Source: Chromobotia macracanthus (Eukaryota; Chordata; Actinopteri; Cypriniformes; Botiidae). From it: 64,000 nucleotides of DNA. This document shows, piece by piece, positions 35,601 through 48,596 of this stretch. The notes beneath the pieces were generated by a model that was not told the origin of the DNA, made no database searches, and worked only from the letters and a program-made list of their open reading frames with translations. A program made the position numbers and the translations under genes. The first letter of the stretch is position 1; the number at the start of each line of letters is the position of its first letter. The stretch is from positions 261,501 to 325,500 of the forward strand of contig JAZGTH010000103.1 in the NCBI GenBank assembly GCA_036877525.1, given 5' to 3'.

Positions 35601-38600
35601 TGAGTTCTCTGGTTTTGCATGCGAGGCAAAATATTGGAGAGTTTATGAATGCTGGATTCCATAAGCACTTTGATTCCTTGTTTTTGCTCAGTTCATAATA
35701 TAATGCTGTAATTCAGTTTGCTCCCTCAGCGGTTGTCAGGTATTCTGAGATTAAAGTAATTTATTGTGACCATTTCATCCAAATGTTATTTATAATGGTG
35801 AAAATGTTTAGTTTCCCACTGTAGCTCAGTGCTTTGTGTTGTACTCAGTAACACAAGCCCACACACTTTTGACAAATCTTTCTTTCTTTTATGCATGAGA
35901 TAATGAGTCTCGTTTTGGTATTTCTTGTACATTTGATTTAAAACTTCACAGATAATCAGCTTCTCCTGCACAGACTATAGTTCTACTGACCCAGAATTCT
36001 TCTGACTGATTTCTGGATTATTCAAAGTGTAATTCAACTTGGATATCAGAATGATAATAAATGAAGCAGGTTTGCTGATGGCTAAACTAATATTAAGTAT
36101 TTTTCTGGTTATTTTACTAGTATACTGTTGTTGAAGCATTTAAACATGAGAATCCTGAGCCATTGCTCTTGGGTGTAACTCCTGTACTTTTCCAGAACTT
36201 TGTTTTTACACACATCTTTAAATGGGTTTTCTGTTCGATTTTTGGTTGTTCTGTGTCTTCTGTGTTCCAGTATTCATGTTTACCTCATAAACCAAGAAGA
36301 ACATGCTGTACAAAAACACATTTTTCTCCCTAATTTTCTTCATGAACCTGTGTTCAGGTTTAGTTCTCTTTTCTGTGTGTAGTATGCACATCTTTGTATG
36401 TATCCCACAATGCAGCTGGTTCATCGCTCAGGTCGTGTTCTCTTAAGTAACCATCATAGATTGTTTCTGCCGTAAAACTGTCGCCGTTGGCTGTGCCCGC
36501 TCTGGTCGTGCAGTCAGAAACATGCCGAGCAGCTGCGTCATTTTCCCACCCTGATCTCCAAACATCTGGAGCTGCTTACAGCAAACTGAACCCTGGCCGT
36601 CTCTGGAAATCTGCACTCACACCCATTGCATAACCATTCACGCTCTCTCTCTCTCTTTCTCTCTCACTCTGTCAGTCACGCACTTGTTTTTCGTACTTGT
36701 TTTTAGCCAGTTTGTTTTCATCTCTTTTTCCAGTTTTTCACTTCTTTTCTCAGTCATGCGATGACTCCAGAATTCCACTCCAGGATTCATCTTGCTATTC
36801 ACCGGCTCCTCCCTGCCTGGCATTAACTTTCATTACAGTTATGTCATAGGGAGGCCCACGGGGAATCTGCATATTTTCTGTGCTTGGAATTCTGTTGAGT
36901 GGATTTAAATGCTGTAAAATGCATTTACACATCTGGGAGCACCGCAGTACTTTTGCTAGATGAATGTGGTGTTAGATTAGCCAGCTACATGTAATTAGTG
37001 AATACACGAGACTGAGGATGTGTAGAATCTCTTGAATGGCGTTTAGATCTGTCACATCTTCTCTGGAATAGATCAACACTTAAAACAAGTCTAGAATACA
37101 GCCAAAGCAGTCTCTAGAGGTCTGTTATAGATTTAACTACAAAATGTTGCTGATTTCTGTATTGCAACAGTTTGTTCGGGATATAGTAACTTGTTTCAGA
37201 TGAACACAACATGTTTATTCCTTTAGAGACTTGCCTGAGCTGGACGGATGTTTTCAAAGATTCTCTTTAAATGTTTGTAAACTGAGGAATGCAGTGGTTG
37301 TGTATTTTACAGCGTTTATATCTGGGTATGTCTCAGATGCAATATATTATGGACAACGTTGTCTACAACAGTGTGAGAGGAAACCGGATATTTGTTATTT
37401 ATGAATATTAATTGAATTGGTTATCTGCAAAATGTTCGCTCAACTGACGGCAAATTTAATGTAAACCTGTTTATTAAAAAATCCTGCGTGCAGGAGTTTA
37501 CATGTGGTCTATGTCAGTGTGACTGGAACTCTATAGCTACCTAAATGTTATTTCACTAAACTTGATCTGCTTTCTGGAATCTGTGATCAAATAGTTATGA
37601 CATATATTAGCCTCTAGGTGCAGCTGTGGAGCAGCCAGGCTTTGTTTTTTAATTTTAATTTTTTTAATTTAAAGTGTTTGTGTCTGAGGTTTGTCTGGCC
37701 CTTCATGGTGTAAACGCATGTTAGTTTAATGAGTACATGCATAAGTCATCTATGGCTCTACAAACCACCTTTTGCTGCCTGAATGGTTTCCATGTTTGCA
37801 GAAGTGAAATGTTGGTGATGTAAACCGATCCTCTGTGCAGTTGTTTTGTTAGCGTCAGATCCTGACCCTGTTTTGGCGGGAAGGACGGTCGTCTTGCGTC
37901 CATTGAGGAAACAGGTTTATTATCAGACCCCCTCACGCATGCATGACACCATGTGATAGAGTGTGTTATTTACGAGTTCACAACGGTATCTTACATACAG
38001 CGGCCACCCTCACTTGCTGTGAAAGTGTGGGGGGTGTAGAGGGATGAGTTGGGGGTCTGGTCACCCATGATGGTGAAGAAGAGCAGCAGTGTGTGAGAGA
38101 AACACCAATGACTGTTCTGAGTTCACGGGACTTGGATTAATCATGTGATCTCTGATTTTTGTGGACTTATGAATTGAAACACTCGCAGGCAAATGTTAGT
38201 TAAAGCTAGCTTCAGAAAGAATCTGAAAGGAGGTTTTTTTGTGTTGATTTGAGTGTAAAATGTTAAACGTGAAAAGTAGCTGAAAGCACTAAGTCAAAAT
38301 GTATAATAAATAAACATGCAAGGGGCGGGAGATATGCAAAACTTTCTGAATGAGTTCTCGGCACAAATCCCATTTTGCCCTGGTTATAAATTTTTGATGG
38401 TGTTGGGAATTGAAGTGGTTCAGACAACAATTCACAGACTTGTCATCACTTAAGTTTAGTTCAATCCTGCTGTTTTATTTTTTATATGTAAATGTTTTCC
38501 TTAAATGTTGCATTATTTTGTGTTCCAACATTACCCCAGTTTACATCCAAACAAACCTCTTTAGAAATCAATCAGACAAATCATTAACAAAATTGGCACA

Positions 38601-41600
38601 AAATGATGGTTTGTTAGACATCAGCACAAAAATAGAGGTGAAAACCGTGCAGGAAATGGTTTTAAATTCTTGACTTGATGTTGTTTTGGATGGTCCAGTT
38701 CCTCCCTATGCAGCTCCCAAACAATACAAAACTATTTTAAGGTCTAGTGTAAACACTATATTCATGCTTGAAACATGGCAAGTACTTTTTATGTATTCTT
38801 TACCTCACCCACTGTTTCTCCTTTTTTTTTGCCTCACACCAGTCATGTGACCCACAAAGGGGCGGGGCTTCTCTCCCTCTTTCTCTCTCTCTCTGCACAT
38901 CCAGCTCTTTGTTCTCCAGACGACACCCACATCGTGTCTGCAGTGGAGCTGCTCTGTTTCTGGTCTCGCAGTCAGCATATATTCAGCCCGGCACGCACAT
39001 TTACTCTTACACTTTTCCACGAAATGCTTACAACTGCAGAAAGCGTCAAAAATAAGGGGCCTTTAAATAGCACGTGATCTCTGCCCTGAGCAGTTACTGG
39101 TTCTTCAGTGTATGTATTTCATTGATGAATGATCTGAAGTCTTTTATGAAACGCTATAGCCCTGCTGCACTGAACGATTGTGTTTGTATTGTGAAGGTCG
39201 TTTTGGATTTGCATGCGTGCAGGTGCGTGCGTTCTTTGTTGTCGTCTCTCAGCTGGCTTTGTGTTACTCGTGTAATGATCACCGCAGGCTTGATTTCCTG
39301 TGTTTTAGTTTCGCTCCTCCGCCTCGTTCTGTCATTTCCTGAAAACGTTGGGCGTGCACTCGCTCTTGCATGCGTGTCGCTGGATGGAGATGTGATTATG
39401 GCGGTGATCTGAGTCCAGCCAAGTTTCAAATACATAGTATAATGACAGTCGTGAGCTTTTCACAGTTCTGTGTCACCTCAGATCCCCAAGGACATACAGA
39501 GAGTGAGAAATACTCATCTTCTGTGGTGTTCTGACCTTGGAATGGGCCGTTTGTGTCCTTCCACATTTCCACTGGAGCTGGGCTGTGATTGCGATATTAG
39601 TCTTTATCACGGTTTCTGTGAAGAGGTTGCGAGCTGTAGGAATCCAGTGAGAACAGTTAAACGGTTTATTTGTGCCCGTTTATGCCCTGATCTTTTCACT
39701 TAGGGACAGTTTCTGGTGCATACTGTGTCTGTTATGATTTAAAGCCTTACAACAAATAGGATTGTCCTGTAATATTTATCATCAGGGTAAAGAGGAGGTC
39801 TTCACCAGACTTAAGACCTGCAGGTTTATTTTACACCTTCTGTGCTGACTTTGGTGAGAAATCTGCAGCATACTTTCGGATCAATTCAAATAAAATGTAT
39901 TCATTGGTGCTGAGGTTACTGCGTCTCTTGCTAGCTTAATAACATCTAATTAGCTGAAGCATGTAACAAACATTGGCTGTGTGACGTGAATGACAGGCAG
40001 TTTAAATCCAGTTTTCTCCTCCCTGTGGTTCAGTACAGCGTGAATGTTTATTTACGGCTTCACTCATGTTACCAAGGGTTGAAACCAGGAGTGTAAATAT
40101 TATCTTCGCTTTTGTTTTGATTGTGATTCCAAACTAATTTACATGATGCCAGAATTCTGAATGTGAACGATTTGCTTTCATTTGCTTTGGTTCTTAATAG
40201 TTTCCAGAAATATTTTGTAAGTGCTTTTGTTATTTTGGTGACTCGCTCTGCATCTAAAGGAATTGTTTGTCCTGTACGTTTGACCATTTCAGTTCCTATG
40301 TGCGCAACACAAACACATTTGTTGTTTTTTGTTATATGGTTAATAATTGTGTAATTCTTTGAAATTGAGCTGTGAAATGCAGCAGGCCTGTGGGTGTATT
40401 CATTTGTATTGTGAGTTTTTTTGGTATTTTGATATGTTTTATGTCTTAATCGTGTTGCATTATTGTGTTTGTGTGTTAGGTTATCACACATTATAGTGGC
40501 CATGGTGTCTTAAATACATTACTCTGTCTTGTAGGGTAATTACTATTGAAATGTCATTTATCTTACTGGCTTATGTAAATTTCCCACACTCAGACCAGCC
40601 CAGAAGCGTGTGACCTGCCCTTGGTCAGCACATGCAGTCCCTGAACTCATGGAGAGTGTTTTGTGGCCACTTCCTGTTTGTTTTCTGCTTCCTCCGTGTA
40701 CAAGAACTCCAGTTCACTCATCTGCACTCCTTTAACATCTGTTTATACCTCAACAGCTCGCCCACGTCACACTGCCTTCTGATTTAGATTTGTACTCCTA
40801 CACGCACACACCGGCTGTGTTTCAAAACCTAGCCAGCTGCCTACAGAGGTGATATTTTTGGACATTATATCACGTGCACATGTGGTTTCATTTATTGCGT
40901 GTCAGTCATAGGAGCTCATTCTGGTGACTCCTTCACTCCTGCTCCTTCACATGCTCCCTCTTGTGGCCAGCATTGATATTACAGCATGTGTCTGCCCTTC
41001 CCCCACCCTGAACCCATGTGGTAAGAATTCCAGGGAAGTGTGTTTACCTTCTAGTTCAGGAAAGCCCTGTTCCCATCTCTGTGTGACTGTTTGGAATTTT
41101 TTCTTGCATTGCATTGTGGTAATTGTTGAATTTGTACGCTGTAATTGTTGTCTGCCAAATTGTTTGTCTGATTTTTTTATTTTTCCTGTGCTTGTTTGTG
41201 TTCTGATGATCGTTTAATCTCGATAAAGGTGCGTGTGTGTGTGTGTAGGCAGTAGTGTAGATGTTTGTCAGATCTCCTCACAATCACAGATTGCTGATTC
41301 TTATCTGGGATGACTATGTCTCAGGCTCTCTGTAATATTCTGATCATGTCCAGAGAGCAGGAGATGATTCATGTACATGATACAGTAGCTGTTAAACTGC
41401 AGGCATTCATGACGTCGTGACGTGAAGTTCACAGGTGAAAGCTACGTGCCATTGTTCTCATTTTACGTTTTATTTTTAATAAATCATATAATGTGAGAAA
41501 TATTAATACAGGTTTGGAATGACATGAGGGCGAGTAAATGATGGAAGAATTTTTGAGTAAACTATTCCTTTAAGAGAACTACATTGATTCTGGATACAGT

Positions 41601-44600
41601 ACTACCATTACTGTAGAAGACTGAAGCTGCTGCTGTTTATATTTTAGTACTTCAGACATCAGTACTGCTCAGGGATGAAACGAGGGTTGGGGATGTATTG
41701 ATCCATATTCTCTCATGTACAAGTAAAGGAGGAGAGAGATACAGCTGTAGTAGTTTGCTTTTCATGAGCGTTTGTGTTCATGCTGCTCAGAGTAATTCCA
41801 TTCTTCATTGTGTTGCTTTTTCCTTTACTTTTACCTTTGAAGTGTCTGATTTGCTCTGATTCAGGAAAATCGTGAGTCATGTTGTGTTCAGACGAATATA
41901 AAACGAATATAAAAATTTTGTTTGTGTTTGGTAATCTTTTTCATTTCTATGTGCCTCGTTGAACGAACTGAGGTTGGGCAAGATTGTACTGGGGCTAATT
42001 TAAAGAGATCAGAGGTTTTGGATGAAGTTTTGGATGAAACTAGTTTTCTTGGTCGACTTCCTGTAAGATGCAGTTTCTCGGTTTTGATTTCTCACTTCCA
42101 TGCCCTGCAGTGTGCATCAGTTGACTGCTGGTGTATAGGGTCAACAACTTCCAGAAAAAACCTTTATCGTTTTTAAAAATGTAATATCTGCATCATTTTG
42201 TTGATAGATTGAAACTATAGTTGAAACTGATTCCAGTGTGAACTGCAATGCTGATTACAATGTGGATTGACTTAATTTTGATGTGACATTTGGTGTAAAC
42301 ATTGCTATCACTAAGTGAAGATTGTAAAGCTTGACGTTGATATGAAATGTAACCGGTCCGTTTCTGTGTTTTCTCAGATGGAGAAGAGCAGAAGGCCGTT
42401 ATGCGCTGGACCGGGCCGCTATCATCAGTCACTGGAACTGGCTACAGGCCCAAGTCTCGGACCTGGAGTACCGTATACGCCAACAGACCGACATCTACAG
42501 ACAGATCCGCTCCAGCAAGGTACAAAACATGTTCACCTGCACGCATGTGCGCAGACTCAGTCATGTGAGTTTCTATGCAGAATCACACCTCACAGGAAAA
42601 TTGCCATCACTGCCAGATGATGCAGGAACACAGTCACAATACACAGAGCAAGAAATGAACACAGAATGTATCCTGAATGCCAGCCAGTTATTTGGTTGAA
42701 GTTCTGATCAGGCAGAGGTGGCGTCTGCCTCTGGTAACTTGGCAACACAGGTGTTTGCTGATGTTCCCGTGGTGAACTCTGCTCTTGTGGGATCACTGTT
42801 TCATCTTTCTCTGGTTTTAGAAGCTCTGCTTCTCTTGCCTGTTTTCCTCGAGATGGTTTGGGAAATATTGTCGATTTGTTCTTTCATCTATCATTGTGAA
42901 GATGACACTTTCAGAATGAATCCAATCAAATCGTTGAGACTCAATTCATAATTATTGTGCCACTAGTGAAATATATTTTCAGATGTTTAAATAAAATATG
43001 GACTGGTAATCAACCAGTATGGATTCTTCAATGGCTGTTGTAGAGACTGATTTCTAAATCAATATAATGCAGATTATATACATGATAAAGTTTTGACTGC
43101 CCTTAAAAATACCTCATGATATAAACGCTGTTATACTATTTACTCAGTTCACCAACAATTTAAAGAAGAAATTGTTTGTGCGTTGTCAAAGCTGTTTGTA
43201 GATTTATGATCTGACACAATGATCACTCAGCCAACTGGACACAGTTATTGGGCAATGCTTATCATGAAATGGTCAAAACTTCTCCAATTTATTGGTGTGT
43301 TAGTAAAATTAACACAATCCACATTCAAGCAGCTACAGTATCAACTCAGTTACAAGTTTTTAGCATTGGTACATTACCATCAAAACTGCGGTTGTTAGTT
43401 CCTACAGATAAACATATATTCTGCTGTTTCTGCAGTTTCACTTAATGAGCTCATGTTTTCACTGGCGTGCAAAAGCCACAGATAAAAGCTTGAGAAAGTT
43501 GTTACAGGAGGTGAAAACAGCCTCCCACCAGACATTGGACTACATTACATTAAAGCTGGGTTATGTTTTGGTGGCTAATTGTACCGGTATGTGTTTGTAC
43601 AGGGCTCTGTGTTACTGGGAGAAAGCTCTGTGTGTGAGTCAGTACCAGAAGACAGCAGCGAATCAAGAACAGAGAACATAACCTGCCCCATCTCACGGGT
43701 AAGAACAGAACCAGAACGTTCATATGCAGATACTTATAACCCAATGAGAAGATCCAGAGTTACGGGTTCCAGTAAAACTGTCCGCAGATAGAAGACTCAT
43801 GTCAGTGAGAGTTCAGTATGATACAGGCCTACACACTCCGCTCATGAGAATGCTGGAATTGTTGAGAGAAAGGACGAGGCGAGGGCCTTCAAACACTTGA
43901 TCTCTTTGTTTCTCTTATGCAAAGTACTGCTGACCTTTTCTTCATTCAGAGGAGTGGAGAACCGCAGCAGGACCATTCAGCTCGTTCTTTCTTTCAAACC
44001 CCATTTCTTCTTTCTTTTTTAGGATCATGGTACTCTTGCAGCGGAGGGGTCTGAATCATCCCATGGTATCGCCATGGAAACGGGCTTGAGAAAAATATGC
44101 GCACCTGTCCGACAGGTCAACGGTGTTATCAACAGGTACGAGCTACTTGTCATGCTCCACACACACTCGTCTTGTTGTGTGGCACTAAAACTAGAGTTAA
44201 ACACACATTTTCTGTTACCTTCATTTGTTATCCTCATCCTCCTGCTCTCTTCTCTCGCCCCTGCTGCAGCTTGCGACCTGCTTCCCCCAGCAGCTCCGGT
44301 CCAGATGAGCATCTTCATTCTGAGTCTCAGCAGAAGCAGCCGGACGCTTCGCCCACACACGACAGCTCGTGCGTGGCAGCACGCACACGTCCGCTCCTCT
44401 TCTGCAGGAAACGGCGAATCCTCCAGCCCGGATCGCTCACCAGCCTCAGTCGTAAGGTAGGAGAGATGTGTGCCGAAATCTGTTCACATTGATCTGGTCT
44501 CTGATTAAGAAGCAGTGGACTATATCTCTAAGACATTTCAGATTCAGCAAGGCGAATGTATTGAAATTAAGATCTTTTCAGAAAACTTGATGTAAATATG

Positions 44601-47600
44601 CCCTCAAAGATATTCTGGGTGGCGTGTGTGTGACAGCGACATGAGAGGAAATAAATAAGTGTTCCTCAGTGTTCCCTGCAGAAGCGTTTCACTGAATATA
44701 CAGTGAGTCTCAGAGGGCTTCTTTCAAAGGTGACAGATTAAATAGAGGTGACCCAGAAACTGCAGCTCTACAGAGATCACAGTTCTGCTCTAGAAGTGAC
44801 ACAGCATGCATTACTGTTGCAGCTTCAAGCAAACATCTACCCAGCTAACAATTTTAGGTTGTGATAATGTTTCCTTAATGTTGCCATTAAGTAACAAACA
44901 TTAAACACTTGAGGTTTTTGATATGATGTATAACTTTAAAAAGTGTTGTGCTAATGTTATATTAAGGGCTTTTAGAGAATGTTAGCCAATGTTCTGAGAC
45001 TGTTTACTGTCAGCTGGGTAATAGTCCTTTCTGACAGGCGTGTTACCTCTGAACTGTTTTGGTGATTGATGTAACAGTCATTCCTCGACATGTCTGCCAC
45101 GTTCATACTTCTAACAGTTGGCAGGTGAAACGTATATAAATGATTCTGCATTCAGTCTTGGTGTTTTACAGCTCTGCTGGCTGTCTGAATAGCCTTTAAA
45201 ACTCTGTTCCTTCTGTAACACAGACTCACTGTTAGTGAGAACACTCGGACATGCTAGAACAATGAGCTCAAATTCAGTGAAGCTCAGCTCTGTTACAGAT
45301 AACACTGCTTGCATGTGATTCAGAGACGGGCGTTTGTAAATGTTATGAGAATGGTGCTAATGTCATTAGCGTACTGACACACGAATTATCTGCTGACTGA
45401 TTGATAATCCAATCACACAGCTATAACCAGCCCTCCACACGAATGCTGCCCCAGTTACAGTCAGAACTGACTTTTTAAAATTCCCACCAGGATAATTAAA
45501 CACCCTGAGCGAGCGAAACATGCTACCAATTAGCTACTGTTTAGCTCAATTTTACCGTGATGGTGTTGTTACAGATGTGGATTGGTTACCCCAATGAAAT
45601 GAAATCACATTCACAATGCATTTAAAATCTGTAATGTATGTAATGTGACTTTTCAAAGTGAAATCAAATTTTAATTGGGAAGTCATGTTGGGCGGGGCTG
45701 GATTTTGTCTGTTGAGATTTGATTGGACTGTGAAAGTGAGGCTATGACATCAATAAGCCAACATCACTGTTGGCATTTTGAATACATGGATTAAGAATTT
45801 AGACATGCTAAATCCTAAATATTACATTTTGGCTCATAATACCCCACAGTGTTTGGGCTCCGGTCATGAATGATGTGAAGCTTGTCTGAGCTTGTTTTGA
45901 GCTTGTTTAAGTTATATCTAGACACTACAACAACATTTGACTCCACCAGAACCCCCTAAAAACCACATAACGTTATAAACCAGACCAGAGTACCCTAGCA
46001 ACCGCACAGCAATGCCCTGCCAAACACCCAAACCTCGACATTTTGGGGGCAAACAATCAGCACTAACGTCTTCAGAAAATGCATGTATAGATTAGATATA
46101 TAATTGCATGTAGAGAGTATGATCAAATTCACAGAATTATTACTCTACATTAGATCGTGAGAGGACCTCTGAAATGTTTCAAATGGGTCAATACACACTT
46201 TAAATGTTACCCTGCATAATTTGCATTTTGTAGGTTTGTCATCTAAATAAACACGGTCAGTTCTGTAATTCCAGATATTTCTGTGTGATCAGAGACGATG
46301 GGCTTCTGTACAAACTGTCCTCCTGCTGTAAAGCACTTGTTTGAATAGACTCGGAAAAACAGGCATGGTTACCAATGGCAACCTGTTCTGTCTGTTCCTC
46401 CGCCACTGTGCTCTGGGTTAATGACACGAGCACATGGACGAGGTAACCTGCCACATGCAAAACTGGGTCATCAGCCCAGGATGAGCGTGTGGCCATTTGT
46501 TGAAGACGTTTGTGTGAGCACATCAGGTTGGAAAGATTGATGGGATAATGAATGCAAACAAAGGGAAAGACTGATCACTGATGGAGCCAAAATCTTGGAG
46601 GCTGGTGCTCCAGAGATTGTGTTAACATTGAAAGATCACAGCGGAGGCACTGGAAAGAGTGAATCTTTTTTTCTTTTTTAAAGCTGAGCAAAAAGCATAT
46701 TTGATGATCATGCTGTTTGATTTGTTTTTCGATCACAGAGAGAAATATTTAAAGGTGTCACCACCAAACGGAATTGCAAAAGATACTGTTTTCAAACAAG
46801 TTTTCAAGTCCCTCCCCCTGTCTGCCATTGGTCGGTGTAACAGAAACACCTTCTCAAGACAACACTATTGGTTGAGCCAGTATAGCTGTTACGTGGAATG
46901 CTGAAACAAATACAGCAACGTTTTAAAAAGCAGCAGTGTTTACAAATGGCTCGTTTATATAGTCATCTATCTATGTTAAGCTGGAAGTATTTAAATGTTA
47001 CAAACACTTCTAGATAATAAACCGGTCTGAGAGATTCATTTTTTTGCTCTGGTGTTAGCAAAAAACTAACTGTGGTTGCTAAAATTGTATTTAACTCTAC
47101 GAATGTCTGTGGGAATCTCACGTGGCTTTCTGCATAACAAATGTTACCATCTGGACACAGCTGTTTATTTTGGGTTGTCTTTTGTTCAGGCGCAGAGGTC
47201 AATGGCTCCTCGCTGCGGTTGTGAGGTGAACACTCAGTGTGTGATGTGCAGTGGACGCCCTCTGGTTCCTGCTGAAACCCAGCACCAGCTCCCCCTGGTG
47301 GACAGACTGGCACAGTACGACCCCTGTGTTCACCCTATTCTCTCCTTTACAGACGGTGAGGTCCCACCCCTTATTTCCTCTCTTTCTCTTTTCACTTTGT
47401 TCTTTTTCATTCTCTCTCTCTCTCACAGACACACACGTAATCAGATGTAGACCAAAACAGTTTAGAATTACACTGACTAGCTTTGCTGTCTCTACATTTT
47501 CTCATCTTGGGTGTTAGTTGAGGAATTTAAATATTTTTCTTCCCCTTGCGAAACGTCTAGGTGTTAACGCGCGTGAATTATTCCAGATCTGGTTATCGCG

Positions 47601-48539
47601 CCTCCTAAAATAACCCACGTGCTGCGCTTGGATTGGAACGGGTTATTGGTGCTGTAAAGTAGTGACGCTGATCTTGGAACAGTTTGTGCATGAAAATTGA
47701 GTCACATTTAATCAGAGGAGATGATCTGAGATCAGCACTCTTTCCCGGTGCTGATTCAGACTGGCTGATCGAGCATTCGCCTGCCTGACCTTTGCTGTGA
47801 TAGCCAGAGTCAGATTGCACTGCTCTTTAAACTGTGATGCGTGCCAAAAGCAGCTAGCATTATCAGACACGCTGACAGAGAGGGATGGTGTTTTCCCCTC
47901 ATTTCAGCCCGTTTCAGCTCATTGTGCAAGTGAATGAGGGCTGTTGAACAGGCAGGTGAGGTCACATGTGAAACTCAATAAGAAGGAAGAGGAACTTCAG
48001 TTCAGTGGCATCACAGTGAAGCTCTGATGCCCCCTGCTGGAGAAAAGACTGATTACATCTGATACATGTGACAGTGAGTCACAGGTGTATATGATGCAGA
48101 GCACAAAATCAGTCACTATTACATTAGTACAGTAGCCAAACAAGAATTGACCATTAGAAAATTAGACTTCTATGCGCAACACCTTCCTGAGTATGACACT
48201 AGCAAACGGCATGATGAAATGTGTTTGAGTACACTGTGAAACACTGTAGATGGCAAAATGATGTGAATGTATTGTACATAACACATTCAGCGTACATGTG
48301 TGTTTGTGACACTCAGTGATTTCCTGTTCACTTCCCGTGTCCTCAGACCAAATGGCTTAAAAACATACTAAATGGTATTTTAATTATTCTTTAACGTTAT
48401 TAAATTAAATAATGTAAAGTTTTCTGTGAGGGTTATGTTTAGGGTTATGGTTAGGGCATAGAAAATTTGATTAGCTCAATATAAAAATCATTTTATATTG
48501 AGTCCCCGTAAATTACACTTTGTGTAATACACTTTGTAA

Positions 48540-48596
<57 letters not shown>

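Larger units (their letters stand above)
26655..42377 (+). other. kansl1: kansl1 intron 2 (15.7 kb), no other gene seen
   Basis: Mostly AT-rich unique-looking sequence. It holds a family B fragment (27040-27113), mixed TG/CA runs (27968-28050), a CA microsatellite (34408-34429), family C elements (34101-34392, 41509-41574) and a family D fragment (40812-40850). Longer open frames, such as those near 39.1-39.4 kb and 40.1-40.5 kb, have no splice support and low-complexity products. No conserved exon was recognised on either strand. Confidence 0.6.

Noticed and set aside
39074..39435. Overlapping open frames on both strands
   Set aside because: Simultaneous openness on both strands with unrelated low-complexity products suggests chance rather than an exon.
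40069..40503. 144-codon minus-strand frame in kansl1 intron 2
   Set aside because: The product is Asn/Thr/Lys/His-rich with no recognisable domain or splice sites; a chance frame in AT-rich intron.
44025..44492. Overlapping frames of 111-131 codons on both strands near 44.0-44.5 kb
   Set aside because: They are shadows of kansl1 exons 5 and 6 (44023-44135 and 44270-44456), whose frame is fixed by homology and splice phase.
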